Shown piece by piece: positions 1-11,709 of a stretch of 64,000 nt of DNA. Positions within the stretch are counted from its first letter, which is position 1. Every line of letters starts with the position of its first letter. The notes beneath the pieces were generated by a model. The model saw only the letters and a program-made list of their open reading frames with translations, did not search any database and had not been told where the DNA came from. This DNA comes from Neodiprion pinetum. Lineage: Eukaryota > Arthropoda > Insecta > Hymenoptera > Diprionidae. The stretch is taken from the NCBI RefSeq assembly GCF_021155775.2, contig NC_060238.1, positions 2,156,001-2,220,000 on the forward strand, read 5' to 3'. A program made the translations under genes and the position numbers.

Positions 1-2192
1 CGAGATACGTAGCATCGGTGGTCATCGTCCAGGCAATACAGGGACAGGGCACAGGAAGCGTAGATCTCCTCCCCCTTCGCCCCTTCGACCCTTCCCACTT
101 CCCCCGACGTCTCTCTTAATGGGACCCGGTTTACACGGAATCGCGAACGCACAGGTAGTTGGAAAATTCGCGATAAGTATTATCGCGATTCTTTCGCGGT
201 GGGAAAGAGGAACAGGTGAAGATGGAAACCGGAATGTTTTGGCTTTTCATTTTCTTTCGTGTTTTTCTTTTTTTTCTACCTTCTCTCAGGCTGTAGGATC
301 ATAGAATTGATTTCGATGGCGTTTTTTTTTTTTTTTTTTTCATATACGATTTCTATATGCACGAAAGTAGGGAGAAAGAATGACGGAAATAGGAGAATTG
401 TATGAATGAGAGAATAAATTTCGAAACGGTATTTCAAACGATCTAAAAGATCTCAGGGTTACAATTATCCTTTTTTACTTATTTTTCCTAGCTATAATAT
501 CGAGTTTTCAACGTATCTCCACACAAAGCAACCGTTTTTCTCACGGTACGGTGAGAGTCTGTGAATGCGTATGCGCGGAGTACGGAAAAGACTATTTTTT
601 AACACCTCAAGATAAAAGTGGTATTTTCTGTACACCGCGCACGCCCGTTTGCGAACAAATCTGACATTACGCGATCCAAACCTCAACATCTTCTCCAAAC
701 ATACGTACAATATAGAATAAAGTTGAAATTTCCTCAGATAAATAAGAAAGAGAAGAAAGAAAAATCGTAACATTCGTAACAAAACCGCTGATTCTTATTT
801 CTCAAACTTATGAAAAAAGTAGGTACGATAGAAATACATGCACAGCGGAATGAAATAACAGTACACGAGATTAAGACGGAAAAATGATGATTTTTTTTCG
901 TAAATCGAAGCAAGCGAAAAACGGAGAGACGTCTAAGAGTGAGGAAAAAAAAAATAATAATAATGTTAAAAAACCGATGACGGCGTTGTTACGGGGTGAA
1001 TCGTTTTTCAAAATGTCTACCGGTTGAGCGAAGGTGTGTGGGGGGGAGGGGGGGGGGGGGGGGGGGGGCTGTTAGACGAGGGTAGCAGAGGCGACGGTAT
1101 TGGTATACCTATGGGGTATACGTAGGTACGCACGTTGAAATAGTGGTGATCGTGGCGGTGGCGAAAGTAGTATTAGTAGTAGTGGTAGTAGTATCAGCAA
1201 AGCCGAAGCGGGCTATGGGGGGGTGGCAAGATGGCGGCTGACGGGCAAATCGATGGAGGTTGGTGTTCCCTCGGCTGCCGGCACCCCCGGCCTCTTCGCC
1301 CCCTTAACACCCCGGCAAAACGCCCCGAACCACCCCCTCGACATTTTCGAGGCTCTCTCTTTCTCTCCCTATTTACCTCTTTCCCCATCTCTTTCCCTAT
1401 CCGCAGCAACTATCCCGACTCTCACGCAGGCGCTTCGATCCGATGACGATGACGATGACGGAGGAATTTTTCCACCTGCAGTGAAACACGTAAAACCGAG
1501 GAAATCCCCGCATGGAAGGATATTCAAACGATTTTTCAACACTCGATATCGCTTTTCCAAATATATTACCTACTTACAATTATACCGTTCTTGTTTTAAA
1601 TGACGATAATCCCCCCCCCGTCAGGTAAGAAAGAATGCTTTCAAAGCTCATTTTCACTTTGCCTCGACATATTATCAGATATCAGATATATACATATATA
1701 ATAGAAAAAGGACAAAAAGTGCCAAAAAGAAAAAATCACGAAATCATTCAAAGGCATCTGGAGTCACGCCTTTCATTAGTACTGTTCCTTTTATCTCTAA
1801 TTTAATCTCATCGGAGAACAAGAAATAATTAAACAAAAAACGAAACGATGAAAAAAATTTCACCAAAAATTTCACAGAGTACAAGTATAATGGATTCATA
1901 TTGGCGATATTTATAATCACGCGGATAATTGTTCGGTTTGACAACGATATAAATTATAAATCGATCACAATTGATACATGGCAAAATAGGGAGGAAGATA
2001 CTTCAAACCTCACTTGGAATGGGTACTTATCTGACGGTACAGAAAATTAGTCTTATGTGCTTATCGAAATCGTAGATTTCATTTGCTGCAGTTATTGTGT
2101 AATTAATATCTAATCAAATTCACTAAACTCGTACTTTGACGTATCTACTGCAAAAAAATTAATTGGCAAAAATTCGCGATTCACGTGATCCG
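1..2192. other. Left flank without a recognised gene
   Basis: AT-rich sequence with homopolymer tracts. It holds an exceptional G run (about 1040-1068), a GGT/AGT-rich stretch (about 1140-1200) and a GC-richer patch at 1200-1450. The patch carries overlapping open frames on both strands, but none has a recognisable domain or splice context. The last few hundred bases are presumably the upstream regulatory region of lipase gene 1. Confidence 0.6.
1040..1068 (+). repeat. Poly-G tract
   Basis: Seven G, one A and then 21 uninterrupted G. It could form a G-quadruplex, but could equally carry a length error from sequencing or assembly. Confidence 0.95.
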
Positions 2193-2232
2193 TATAAAAT
2201 CGACCCAACCGACGGGATCGACACTTTCATTC
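2193..2232 (+). promoter_or_regulatory. Core promoter of lipase gene 1
   Basis: A TATAAAA box begins at 2193 and a TCATTC initiator-like element lies at 2227-2232, with its A at 2229. The spacing of about 36 bases is slightly long but acceptable for an insect RNA polymerase II core promoter. The start codon follows about 100 bases downstream, leaving a short 5' UTR. The transcription start is inferred from motif spacing only. Confidence 0.6.
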
Positions 2233-2327
2233 GGCCAACGCGGCGTGGCGAAGAGTTTTGATTCTGTTTCTCCGTTAAATGGAAAAGGAATTTTTGTCAC
2301 TCTTGCTTTGAAAAACGGATCGGCGCA

Positions 2328-3111
2328 ATGAAGACGAGCGACGCGTTTCTGCTCCTGGCTATTTTCGGTAATCGTATAATGGAAATGATCGTTAAAAATT
2401 GTGAAATAAAATACGTAGTGATCGGTAAAAAATAATTTAAACCAGAATCTGAGTCTTGTTTCTAGTTATCAAAAAAATTAAACCCTCGCAATTCGAGGAA
2501 ATCAATAACTGAAATCCTGTCAATCAATTCCGGGACGTCAATGATTGCGTTTTACTTGACGAACTTGAAATGATTTCACACGTAACTGTTACAAAAATTT
2601 CACTGTAGGATTTATCGAAGATGCGAAGAGGCTTTTGTAAGGTTTTAAACGATCTAATTAGACTTTGAAAAATCTCGATAAATTCTTAACGGAACTTTGG
2701 TCATTACTCGGTAGTTTTCGCCAATTTCTTCCAATCTTTGGAACGATATTTTCGTCTGAAATCTTATCGGTTCGTGATTATTTTGCTATCAATTCAGCGT
2801 TCAACACGATCCGATACACCGAGCAAAGCAGCTGGAATTACGTTGTATACCCAAACGGCACTGTGGAAATAATCGACTTGAGCCAATCGCCGGAGGATTC
2901 GGCTAGCACCCTGAGCGAGCTGAAGGAAGAGGTTACATTCAACCTCTACACGAATTCGAACCCGGAGACAGAGGAGGAGTTGTACCTTCTCGACACCTCG
3001 ACCCTTTCCAAAAGCAATTTCAACGCCAGCAATCCGACACGCTTCGTGGTCCACGGGTGGCAAAATTCAAAGGCAGACCAAGTCTGCACGTCGATCCGTG
3101 ATGGTGAGTAC

Positions 3112-3175
<64 letters not shown>

Positions 3176-5081
3176 AAAACAAAGAAAAAGAAAAAGAAAA
3201 AAATATTGAGAGGAACAGAAAGTTGAAATAATCTTAGAGGTCGGTATTTTTTTATTTATTTTTTTTTCAAGAATTCAATATCATTTCTATTCAATTTTGT
3301 AATATTTGCAAATTATCGACGCTTTACGAATAATCGTCGTAATGTAGATACGATTGAATATTGACGAAGCTTTGAAGAAAATTTGACAAGAAGGATAAAT
3401 TAACTATGATCGTTAGCATACCTCGCTGTTGGCGATTACAACGTTATCGTTGTGGATTGGAGCGCTCACGCGCTTTCGGACTACGTTACCGCCCGCACAA
3501 AGATCGTGACGATTGGGGAATACATAGGGCTGATGATCGACTTCTTGGAGGCGATGGGATCCAGCGTGGAAGACATGATAATCGCTGGACATTCTCTCGG
3601 AGCTCACATATCCGGCGTGGCGGGAAGATCGGCGAGCAACACCGTAGGCGCAGTTGTTGGTAATTATTGTTAATATTGACGATACGAACCATACGAAAAT
3701 TTGTGAAGAGATAAGAGAAAGAGAGAAAAAGAGAGAAAAGAAACGAGACGAAGAAACGATTACGAGAACGATTATTGAAAGTCGAACACAATTCGTTGAA
3801 TGATAAAGATTGAACGAATTTAAAAATACTTGTGCTGATTTCGATCAGGTCAGTTTTTCGATGGCTACTGTTAGACGGTGACGGAATACTATTTTTAATA
3901 TGATATTAAATATTCATGTCTAATTTTTCACAAATATCAATATCAACTTGACGATATCGATCTGAAAGGTGAAGGTGATTTGACTTTTGTAATTCGTGCA
4001 AACGGACGGGCGAACATTTTTTTTTTAACGCTATTTTAATCACTTTGAATGTCAAAAAAAAAAGATGCAGCAAAAAAAAAGGGGGGGGGGGGGGAGGGGG
4101 AATTGCACGTTTCAAACAATTCGAAAGTCGTCATTGATTTTAAAGATTCGGAAGTTTTGGAATTACTTCAACCACGATTCGCCACGATATAAGAAAATAA
4201 CATAAAATACCAATTTGTAAGTTATGGCAATCGTGTTTTGCCAAAATCGTGTCAATCAAGGATGAAATCAATTCACCTCAGCGTCAAGATTCTAGATTAA
4301 ACAAACGATTCGAAACGATTTTCCCTACAGTTTTAAATATAATTTCGATTGAGAAAAAAGAAGGAAACGAAAAAAAAAAAACAATTGACGACATTCGATT
4401 GTAACAGATGTGGTGTAAAATAAACATGAATACTTACAATAATTTGTTTTTAATGGGTTAGCCGATTTCGAAAATCAGCGTTAAAAGAACGTTCGACTCG
4501 CGAAACGCTGTGATAAAAAAAAAAAAAAACTCTGGCGCGGATATCTGTGGAATATTTTTTTACGTCAATCTAACAAATAGCTCCTTTCGTTAATTTTACC
4601 AACGCTATATTTTTACAGTAAAAATCCGTGCAGTTGACTCCCTGAAAGAAAAAATATCTCCCAATTTTCAGGCATGGATCCTGCCGGTCCGCTTTTTTAC
4701 ATGGTGGACACGTTCGCACGTTTGAAACCAACGGACGCCGAATTCGTCGAGGTGATTCACACGAGCGCCGGGCGTCTTGGTTACAACGGAGAACTTGGCG
4801 ACGTGGATTATTGGCCGAACGGCGGTTGGTTTCAGCGAGGATGCGGCCTTGATATTTTCGCAATGTGCGCCCACTCGCGTTCTTACTTGTACTTCGCCGA
4901 GTCGATCATCCAGAGTAACAACACCTACACTTCCTACGCCTGCGAAAGCTACTCCGAATACGAGGCCGAAGCTTGCAACTCCGCAAGCTCTTCAATAATG
5001 GGCGGATCCACCCTGGACAAAACAGTAAACGGCACCTTTTACCTAACGACAAATTCTGCAGCCCCGTTTGCCAGAGGTTGA
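2328..5081 (+). CDS. Secreted phospholipase A1-like lipase, tandem copy 1 (4 exons)
   Basis: Coding exons are 2328-2367, 2798-3103, 3417-3659 and 4672-5081. All introns are GT-AG and phase 1, and they join to 333 codons including the stop. Residues 1-14 form a hydrophobic signal peptide. Family features are the HGW oxyanion-loop motif at the end of exon 2, the GHSLG nucleophile elbow (Ser175), Asp199 in MDPAGP and His264 in CAHSR. The lid lies in a C-x7-C loop (Cys254-Cys262), far shorter than in pancreatic triglyceride lipase, and no PLAT domain follows. Both points, and the 332-residue length, favour insect/wasp-type phospholipase A1, which releases the sn-1 fatty acid of phospholipids outside the cell. 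Most family members have LDPA; here the Leu is Met. It is the first of four same-strand copies and is closest to copy 2. Family and fold are secure, but substrate and tissue are inferred. Confidence 0.93.
3114..3173 (+). repeat. (AG)30 microsatellite in intron 2 of lipase gene 1
   Basis: A perfect 60-base AG dinucleotide run starts ten bases after the GTGAGT donor of exon 2. A shorter impure GA tract occupies the equivalent place in lipase gene 2, so the tract probably predates that duplication. Confidence 0.97.
4078..4100 (+). repeat. Poly-A/poly-G homopolymer tract in intron 3 of lipase gene 1
   Basis: An A run is followed by about 14 G, then AGGGGG. It is low-complexity intronic sequence and no function is visible. 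Confidence 0.9.
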
Positions 5082-5423
5082 CGATCATTTTGACTATTAT
5101 TTAAGTTTCGATCGGATAGATATTCGTTGCCATGTTTGGTGAACTGATTTTTACACCACTCTTGACGACCAATTGACCGGTTTAAAGTCTGGGATGAAAG
5201 AATTACGTGATCGGGGATCGAGGAAGCGGAATTATATCGAGGGAATTTGATGTTATGTATTTTCGATTGGGGAAATTGTAAAATAATCTTCTTTTTCAGA
5301 CGGTTTTATGAAAGTTCAACTTTGTTAGGTGAAATTATCAAGTTTCCAAACTGATATTCTCTATCTTGAGGTGACGTTCTTCCGACTAAAACCGAATCGA
5401 TTGATCGAAATTTAAACACGTTG

Positions 5424-5429
5424 AATAAA
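5424..5429 (+). terminator. Candidate polyadenylation signal, lipase gene 1
   Basis: This is the first AATAAA after the gene 1 stop codon, about 340 bases downstream. Two further AATAAA motifs at 5553 and 5564 could be used instead. Assignment is by motif and position only. Confidence 0.45.
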
Positions 5430-6062
5430 ATGGGAGAAAAAAATTTCAACCTGGATTTCTGATTCATCGATTCATCGAATATCCTTACGATTCCTTGTTC
5501 CTTGCCTATTCTTGTTTAACAAGAAAAAATGGGCTCAAATTCCGACATTAAAAATAAAAATACAATAAATTTGTAAGCAAACGTAAAACAACTGGCGCTT
5601 ACGTGAATAAACATTTTTAGCTCTTACACTGTTCCTCGCAATTTTTGGCCAACGTATCCACCAAATTTCTCTCGCGCTCGATTTGATTTGAAAACAATAC
5701 GTTTCGGTAATTTCAAACTCACCGCAGAGAAGTTGTCAAAGTGATTATCTAGTTGGCAATCTAATCAGCGAGTCAAGTAGTTGCAAACCGATTTACAACA
5801 TCTTGGCGCGATTATCTGACAAGCGTTCTCAGCATTGGAAGTAAACTTCTGAAATTATCACATCTTCGAATGCTTGCATTTATGTGACCGATGTGATTTT
5901 CAAACGAGTTTTGTATGAGAATGTAAATTTTTAAACATTATCGTAAGTATACGCACTTTATCTATCCTCAATTTCGAAACTAGCCCCAATATTTTCACTG
6001 CGAAACGATCAACTCGACGAAGAATAGTGAATAGATTTAATTTTTGAAAGATTAGAAAAAAC

Positions 6063-6065
<3 letters not shown>

Positions 6066-6097
<32 letters not shown>
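6066..6097 (+). repeat. (GA)n microsatellite between lipase genes 1 and 2
   Basis: A perfect GA run of about 32 bases in the intergenic spacer. Confidence 0.95.
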
Positions 6098-6349
6098 CAA
6101 GGTCCTTTTTTGTTAAAAATTTTAAGATTCAATTAAATTTTTTTTAAACGTCTTCTTTTGATTGATTCCACTTATTCATCTCGCCCGGATAAATCGCATG
6201 GAAATACATAACTCCTGTTCACAGATTTATAGAAATTTTTTAAGAACGGTGATATTAAATGATGACGATACTCGCCATCCTGCTACAGTCGTATAACAAA
6301 TATCGAACCCCTACAGCTATTTTCGGTTAGTTTGAATTTATCACGAGTT

Positions 6350-6600
6350 ACCGTGATCTTCGCACAGCGGACGAATTCGCCGATATTCGATGTTGTTTGG
6401 TTAAAAATAGAAAGCAAAAATATTCAAACCTGAGTAACATCATTCGCAAAACCTGTGAAAACAGTCGAAAGGTTCCCAAATGAGAATATGACGCAATTGA
6501 AACAACTGTGTAATCCAAGAGAAAAAAATAAAAATAAAAAATAAAAAATTGAACAACGTTGAGTAGATTCAATAAAAACGATCTTAAAATGAAGTAAAAA
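6350..6600 (+). repeat. Duplicated upstream block, copy a (5' of lipase gene 2)
   Basis: Starting at AATTCGCCGATATTCGATG, this segment aligns by eye with 10391-10650 upstream of lipase gene 3. Shared pieces include AATTCGCCGA, GAGT.AC, a CTGTG.AAACAG segment and an ATTTAAC/ATTTGAAC-AG stretch. It indicates that flanking DNA was duplicated with the genes. The two copies differ at many bases and by small indels. Confidence 0.6.
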
Positions 6601-6818
6601 ATATTTAACCAGAAATCTCTGAGCTGTACGAAACAGCTTGAAGGGAATTAAAAACGAATTGAGTTTGTTTTTAATCAGTCATATTATATACCAGAAATAT
6701 TTTTCCACGTGCGCAAGGTTTTATCACTTGCCGGTTCATCCATTCTACGAAAATCTATATTCGTCGACATGTTTGCTCAAACGCACTTGTGTCCACAGCC
6801 GATTCGCCGATTTGCGTC

Positions 6819-6854
6819 AATAAATTCGATTACCCGACGAAATCGTTGTCAGTC
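6819..6854 (+). promoter_or_regulatory. Probable core promoter of lipase gene 2
   Basis: A good initiator, TCAGTC, lies at 6849-6854. About 30 bases upstream is only a degenerate TATA-like AATAAATT at 6819. The initiator is about 90 bases before the start codon, as in the other copies. The weak TATA lowers confidence. Confidence 0.45.
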
Positions 6855-6938
6855 GATTCAGAATCTGCCGAGACCTTGATTCTAAAAAAGATTTCAACAT
6901 CGTGAAAGAGGAAAATCTTCTGCTAACTAGGATAAAAA

Positions 6939-9627
6939 ATGAAGGCTGGCAATGCCGTCCTTCTCCTGGCTGCTTTTGGTGAGTAACAGATAAGTCGAGG
7001 AAAAAAAAAAGAAAATATGTTTAGTCTATACGCTGTTCGCAAAAATTCGAGATTCAACAAATAAAAAAGAAAACAGTAATGCCTAAACATCATGTTATCA
7101 AAATTGATAAACCTTATTCCCCAACAAAGATTATATTCAAAGAAATTCTACTCAAAACTCTTGAAATTCTTACATAATTTTACTTAGCAGGTTATCCTTT
7201 TTAATCTCTTTTTCAAATTCGTACCTGCTAAATATCTGTTTCGCCTAAAAAAAAAAATTTTTGTCAGTAAAAAAATACCCAGAGACTAAAAATATTCTAG
7301 ATTTTCTTTCATATTTAATAAAACCTCAGTACTTACAACAAAAAGTTGATTTTTTTTTTAAAAAGCCTCATTAGTCCCCAATTGTTTTCCGCAATGTATC
7401 GAAAGAGTTTCAATTTCAATTTTTTCAACCGCACTCCAGTGTTCAACGTCATTCCTGACACGGAACAAGCCGATTGGACTTACGTTTACTACCCAAACGG
7501 AACCCAAGAGGATGTGGATCTAACAACAGAACCGGTAGACTTGAACCATACTGAGACTGAGCTGGACGCCGATGTCTTGTTCTATCTTTACACCTATGAC
7601 AATCAGTCGACGCCGGTAGAATTACACGTGAACAACAGCGAGACTCTTTCATCGAGTAATTTCAACGCTAGCAATCCAACAATTGTTGTTATCCACGGAT
7701 GGCAAAACACCTTCGAAAGCGACATGCCCACAACGGTTCGTGACGGTGAGATAAACCTTATCAAAATCAAAATCCAAAGAGAAAGAAAAAGAGGGAGAGA
7801 GACAGAGAGAGAGAGAGAGCTACGGAATCGAATGGAGAAACCAAATTTAGATTTAAGTTTAAAATAATCGCCGATGAATCTAAAAAATAAAATATACAAC
7901 GTCCCAAGTTTTTTAATCAACGATTAACACGATTGATCTAATTTAAAAAAAAATAAAATCTCTTTTCCTGATCATCGTGAGTCTGAAATTTTTTTCTAAA
8001 ACCGTGATACAATTTTTCGCCTTTTTTTTTTCATCATCGTAAAAAAGTACGACGATTAGTGAATGGTAAAAAAAAAATTAGTACAGAGTAACCTTTCAAC
8101 TTTTAAAAGTTAAATTTGACTTCTCTTGGGAAAGAATATGTAACTTTAATCTGTTTCTCGACATCAGAGAAGACTCTTTTAATCTAATTCAACTTGATCA
8201 GCTCAGCTACGTTTTTGTTTTTTTCACAGGCTTACGTAAGTCTAACGATGTTTCGACGCTGCTTCCAAAAATTATGTCTAATTGAAAGATTTGACTGAAA
8301 ACCTTCAGCCTACCTCGAGACCGGCGACTACAACGTCATCGTCGTAGACTGGAGCACCTATTCCAGCGGGAACTACATCTACGCCCGTAGAAACGTCGTC
8401 AGTGTTGGTATATACGTAGCAGAAATGATCGACTACCTCGAGGAAGCGGGATCCTTGGATACGAGTATGCTGACCGTCGTTGGACACAGTCTTGGCGCTC
8501 ATATCGGTGGTGAAGCCTGCCGATCGGCATCTTCCAACGTCTCGAATTTCATGGGTAAACGACCACTATGCACAATTCGTTTCGAAAATTTTCCAAAAGA
8601 CGTGATTTCGTCGATCTATTGGTAGCTAACAACTTTCAGGAGTAAAACAAGCGGCTTTAGGTTGCCAGTGAGACGGTCATCGAACTTCCCGTTTTCGCAC
8701 TGCAGGTTCCAAGTTTACGGAACAAAAGATACTAACATGCGGTTCGAATTTTGAACTAAAAATTCAGCTTCGTGATTAACGATTTAAAAGCTCTGAGGTA
8801 CCGTATTACGTGGAGTTACGACGATTTGACTTATTTTGAAATACTGTATTGGATCCATTATTAAAAATTTTGCAAGTCTGACCTTGGATTCGTTATCGAT
8901 TACACTAAAAAATCTTTGCTTGTTAATTTCTACCGGAATTCGAATATTTAGAGATTTTTCTTACCGTCATGTTGTATTCGACATTTTAGATTTTGCAAAT
9001 CCGATCTCAGATTCGCCACCAGCCACTCAACAAACCTTCGATTATGAATTTTCATCGAAAGCCAAATGTTATCAGGTTTTTGACAGCTTATTGAATTCGT
9101 CAAATTTAAATTTTGCAAAAAAACCTTACGACGCCAATATTCATTCGAGATCTAGTGCTGTCAATATTGCATTCACCGCAACGGACACAAAATCTAAATC
9201 AAATTTGTTTCCTTGATTTCCAGCTCTCGACCCGGCCGGTCCTCTGTTCTACTTTACGAACACCGAAGCAAGGATGACTTCGGAGGACGCCGAGTTCGTG
9301 GAGGTGATCCACACGAGCGCCGGACGTCTTGGTTACAACGGAAAGCTGGGTGACGCCGATTATTGGCCAAACGGTGGATTGAAGCAAAGAGGCTGCGGCG
9401 CTGACATTTTTGCCACTTGTGCTCACAGTCGGGCTTATTTGTACTTCGCCGAGTCGCTTCACGAGAATGAATTCGTTGCGAGAGAATGCAGCAGTTACTT
9501 AAAGTACAGACTCGGCCTATGCAGTTTGAAGAGCAAAAGCACCATGGGCGGAAGTGTGCTCGCCACATACTCGACCGGCAAGCACTTCCTCAGGACAAAT
9601 AAGAAATCGCCGTTCTACAGAGGTTAA
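6939..9627 (+). CDS. Secreted phospholipase A1-like lipase, tandem copy 2 (4 exons)
   Basis: Coding exons are 6939-6978, 7440-7745, 8309-8554 and 9224-9627. All introns are phase 1 GT-AG, giving 332 codons with the stop. A signal peptide (residues 1-14) is followed by the sister-pair motif YPNGT, several N-glycosylation sequons and the HGW oxyanion loop. The triad is Ser176 (GHSLG), Asp200 (LDPAGP) and His265 (CAHSR), with a short lid between Cys255 and Cys263. Length and lid fit PLA1 and not triglyceride lipase. Unlike its three neighbours it has Pro at position 110, where they have a Cys before the exon 2 splice, and it has a unique Cys186 just after the nucleophile elbow. A reading frame inside intron 3 (8836-9216) is not part of the gene. 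It is closest to copy 1. Confidence 0.93.
7784..7819 (+). repeat. GA-rich tract in intron 2 of lipase gene 2
   Basis: An impure run of GA with A and AC interruptions, just downstream of the exon 2 donor. It corresponds in position to the perfect (AG)30 of gene 1. Confidence 0.9.
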
Positions 9628-9871
9628 TTGTCCCTCAGGAAAAATTTACTTCTCTGTTATTTATTTTTCAACTCTGACTATCCAACTGTTATTTTGTAAA
9701 AACGAATCTGTAGGTACGCAGCTTTCGGGATTAATCGGGCGGCTTACAAATTAATCAGGCTTTAAAATTGCCTGATCGAGGGTTGAAAAAGTTTAATTGT
9801 ATTTTTCCCGCACTCCGAAAATTAACGAAATAATCTGTGTTTTTTTTTTTAATACACAAAATGGGAAGAAT

Positions 9872-9877
9872 AATAAA
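9872..9877 (+). terminator. Candidate polyadenylation signal, lipase gene 2
   Basis: AATAAA about 245 bases after the stop codon. Another AATAAA at 10083 is an alternative. Confidence 0.4.
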
Positions 9878-11607
9878 TTATTCTTAAACAATTTCGAACA
9901 GTCAAACTTGGTGAATTGTTATTCTTGGAATTTTGACACTGTTTTTCATTTTAAGATAGTTTTTTTTTCTCGAGATTCCGACCCACGAATGCTCTGCGTA
10001 ATTTTTGGCAAAAACTTCGTTCAGGCTGATACCTGATCTGTGATCTGCTGATTTCGAAAATGCACGCGACCTCTTTTGAAGTAATAAATATTCAGTTAAC
10101 TATTAAATGAGCGAATGAAGCAGCATCGATTAAAATAACCTTGGCCAAATTATTTGTTAAGCGTGCCGAACGGTTCTTATTTGGGCTTATCATGATTACC
10201 AATACTTGCGTTGGTCTGATTGTGTGATAATCTTTGAATGATTATGACTGATTGTGTGAATTTGTGTTCTGACGGTCATATCGTATTAACACCGTAATAT
10301 GAATATGCCTTTTTTCTATTATTGATCATGAAACTCGCACTGAACTCTCATCGTCATCAAAAATCTCAATTAAACTCATCGTCGTGACCTTCAAATGGAC
10401 AGAATAATTCGCCGACATCGGATGACGGCTTGTTTAGAAAAAAAAAAAAAAAAATTGGAAAAATTGTACAAACACGAGTGACGGTATTTGCGAGATCTGT
10501 GCAAACAGCTGAACACTTATAAACGAGATTTTAACGCAACTGGTACAATATTAAACAACAATTTGTTCGTGCGAGTGCACAGAAGCAATAAGCTTGGAAA
10601 CATTCACAATCACGAAATAAAATGAGAAATATTTGAACAGTTGTATCGACGATTTAAAAACAGCTTTGCGAAAATGGATTGGAACCGGCGAGAAAACGTG
10701 TCGAACAAAAGTAATCAATGAGTCAAATTTTAGTGAAATAAGGGAAGAGAATTGATTTGAGAAAGTTCGAGAAAACCGAATTTTCCCAAGCATTTTCTTC
10801 TGGGTTTTTTCAATTTTAATTTCCGAGTTTGAATAAGCAACTGATTGAATTATGACCGGGACAAAGGTTCGAAAATTCGAGATTCGTATTTCGTATATCT
10901 CGGAATATTTTTGGACCAACGGATAGTCTTATCCTTAAACAGATCACGTTTAATCCGGTATTCGAAACAATTTCTTTGATAAGAGATTATTTTCAGATAA
11001 GATGCTGTCGAGGAATTTCGAGCATGCAAGTATTAGTGTGTTCGGTAATCGTTTCGATGGAATCTATTAGTATAGATAATAAAGTACACCGTTGAACTAA
11101 GCGTGTAACATTTATTTTACGCAATGATGGAAAGTAAGTTTCGTAAACAAAGTTGATCAACAATTGCAGGGTCAAAGAAGGTACGTAATATGAAATTTTT
11201 GTTGTTACTTTCTTCTTGCAAGTTTCTTCTTTCGTTCTATTATCGTAAATTAGCCAAATAATGAAAACAAACAACTTCGGTCAAATTGCATCGAATTAAA
11301 AGAAATTTTCTGTCAAAATAACGAGCAAAGTGAAAACCCTGCTGATTCCGAAAACGGTATATAGCTGGAACGACACAGCAATATGAGGGCGAAGAAGAAG
11401 CGAGGAAGGTTGAAAAAGTAATGACATCCGTTGTTTGATCAAGCGTGAATCCGATAAAAGGACAGAAAGATAAATAATTACTCCTTATCGACGAATGATA
11501 TCTCTAAACAGCTGTCAATTTTTACAGGATTTCAATATTTTTCTCTCTTTTTTTTTATCAATGAAGGGCAATCAAGCATTAGATACCGACGAAACGTTCA
11601 ACGTTTC
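9878..11607. other. Intergenic spacer between lipase genes 2 and 3
   Basis: AT-rich spacer. It includes the second copy of the upstream duplicated block (10391-10650). Overlapping minus-strand frames at 10551-11274 have no recognisable domain and the composition of spacer DNA. Confidence 0.6.
10391..10650 (+). repeat. Duplicated upstream block, copy b (5' of lipase gene 3)
   Basis: This block is homologous by eye to 6350-6600 upstream of lipase gene 2, beginning with AATTCGCCGACATCGGATG. It lies about 1.2 kb before gene 3's promoter, whereas copy a is about 0.5 kb before gene 2's initiator, so extra sequence has been inserted or retained here. Confidence 0.6.
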
Positions 11608-11640
11608 TATATAAAAGAGGTAAAACTTGCTAGTCAACAG
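11608..11640 (+). promoter_or_regulatory. Core promoter of lipase gene 3
   Basis: A strong TATATAAAAG box starts at 11608. An initiator-like GTCAACAG has its A at 11636, 26-28 bases downstream. The start codon is about 75 bases further on. Confidence 0.65.
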
Positions 11641-11709
11641 TTATTTCTAAGCCGTATCGTCTTCCGGGGATTCCGATCAAGGAGGAATCGCTTCCAAAGA
11701 TACGTAATC

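Larger units (their letters stand above)
5430..6818. other. Intergenic spacer between lipase genes 1 and 2
   Basis: AT-rich spacer with the GA microsatellite at 6066. From about 6350 to 6600 it carries a block that recurs upstream of gene 3. No open frame here has a domain or usable splice context. Confidence 0.6.

Noticed and set aside
2665..3231. Single open frame of 188 codons ending in Arg-Glu repeats
   Set aside because: It is exon 2 of lipase gene 1 with intron sequence on both sides. The Arg-Glu run is translation of the (AG)30 microsatellite after the GTGAGT donor.
8836..9216. 126-codon frame between lipase gene 2 exons 3 and 4
   Set aside because: It lies wholly in intron 3, has no lipase homology and is bypassed by a clean donor/acceptor pair matching the other three copies.
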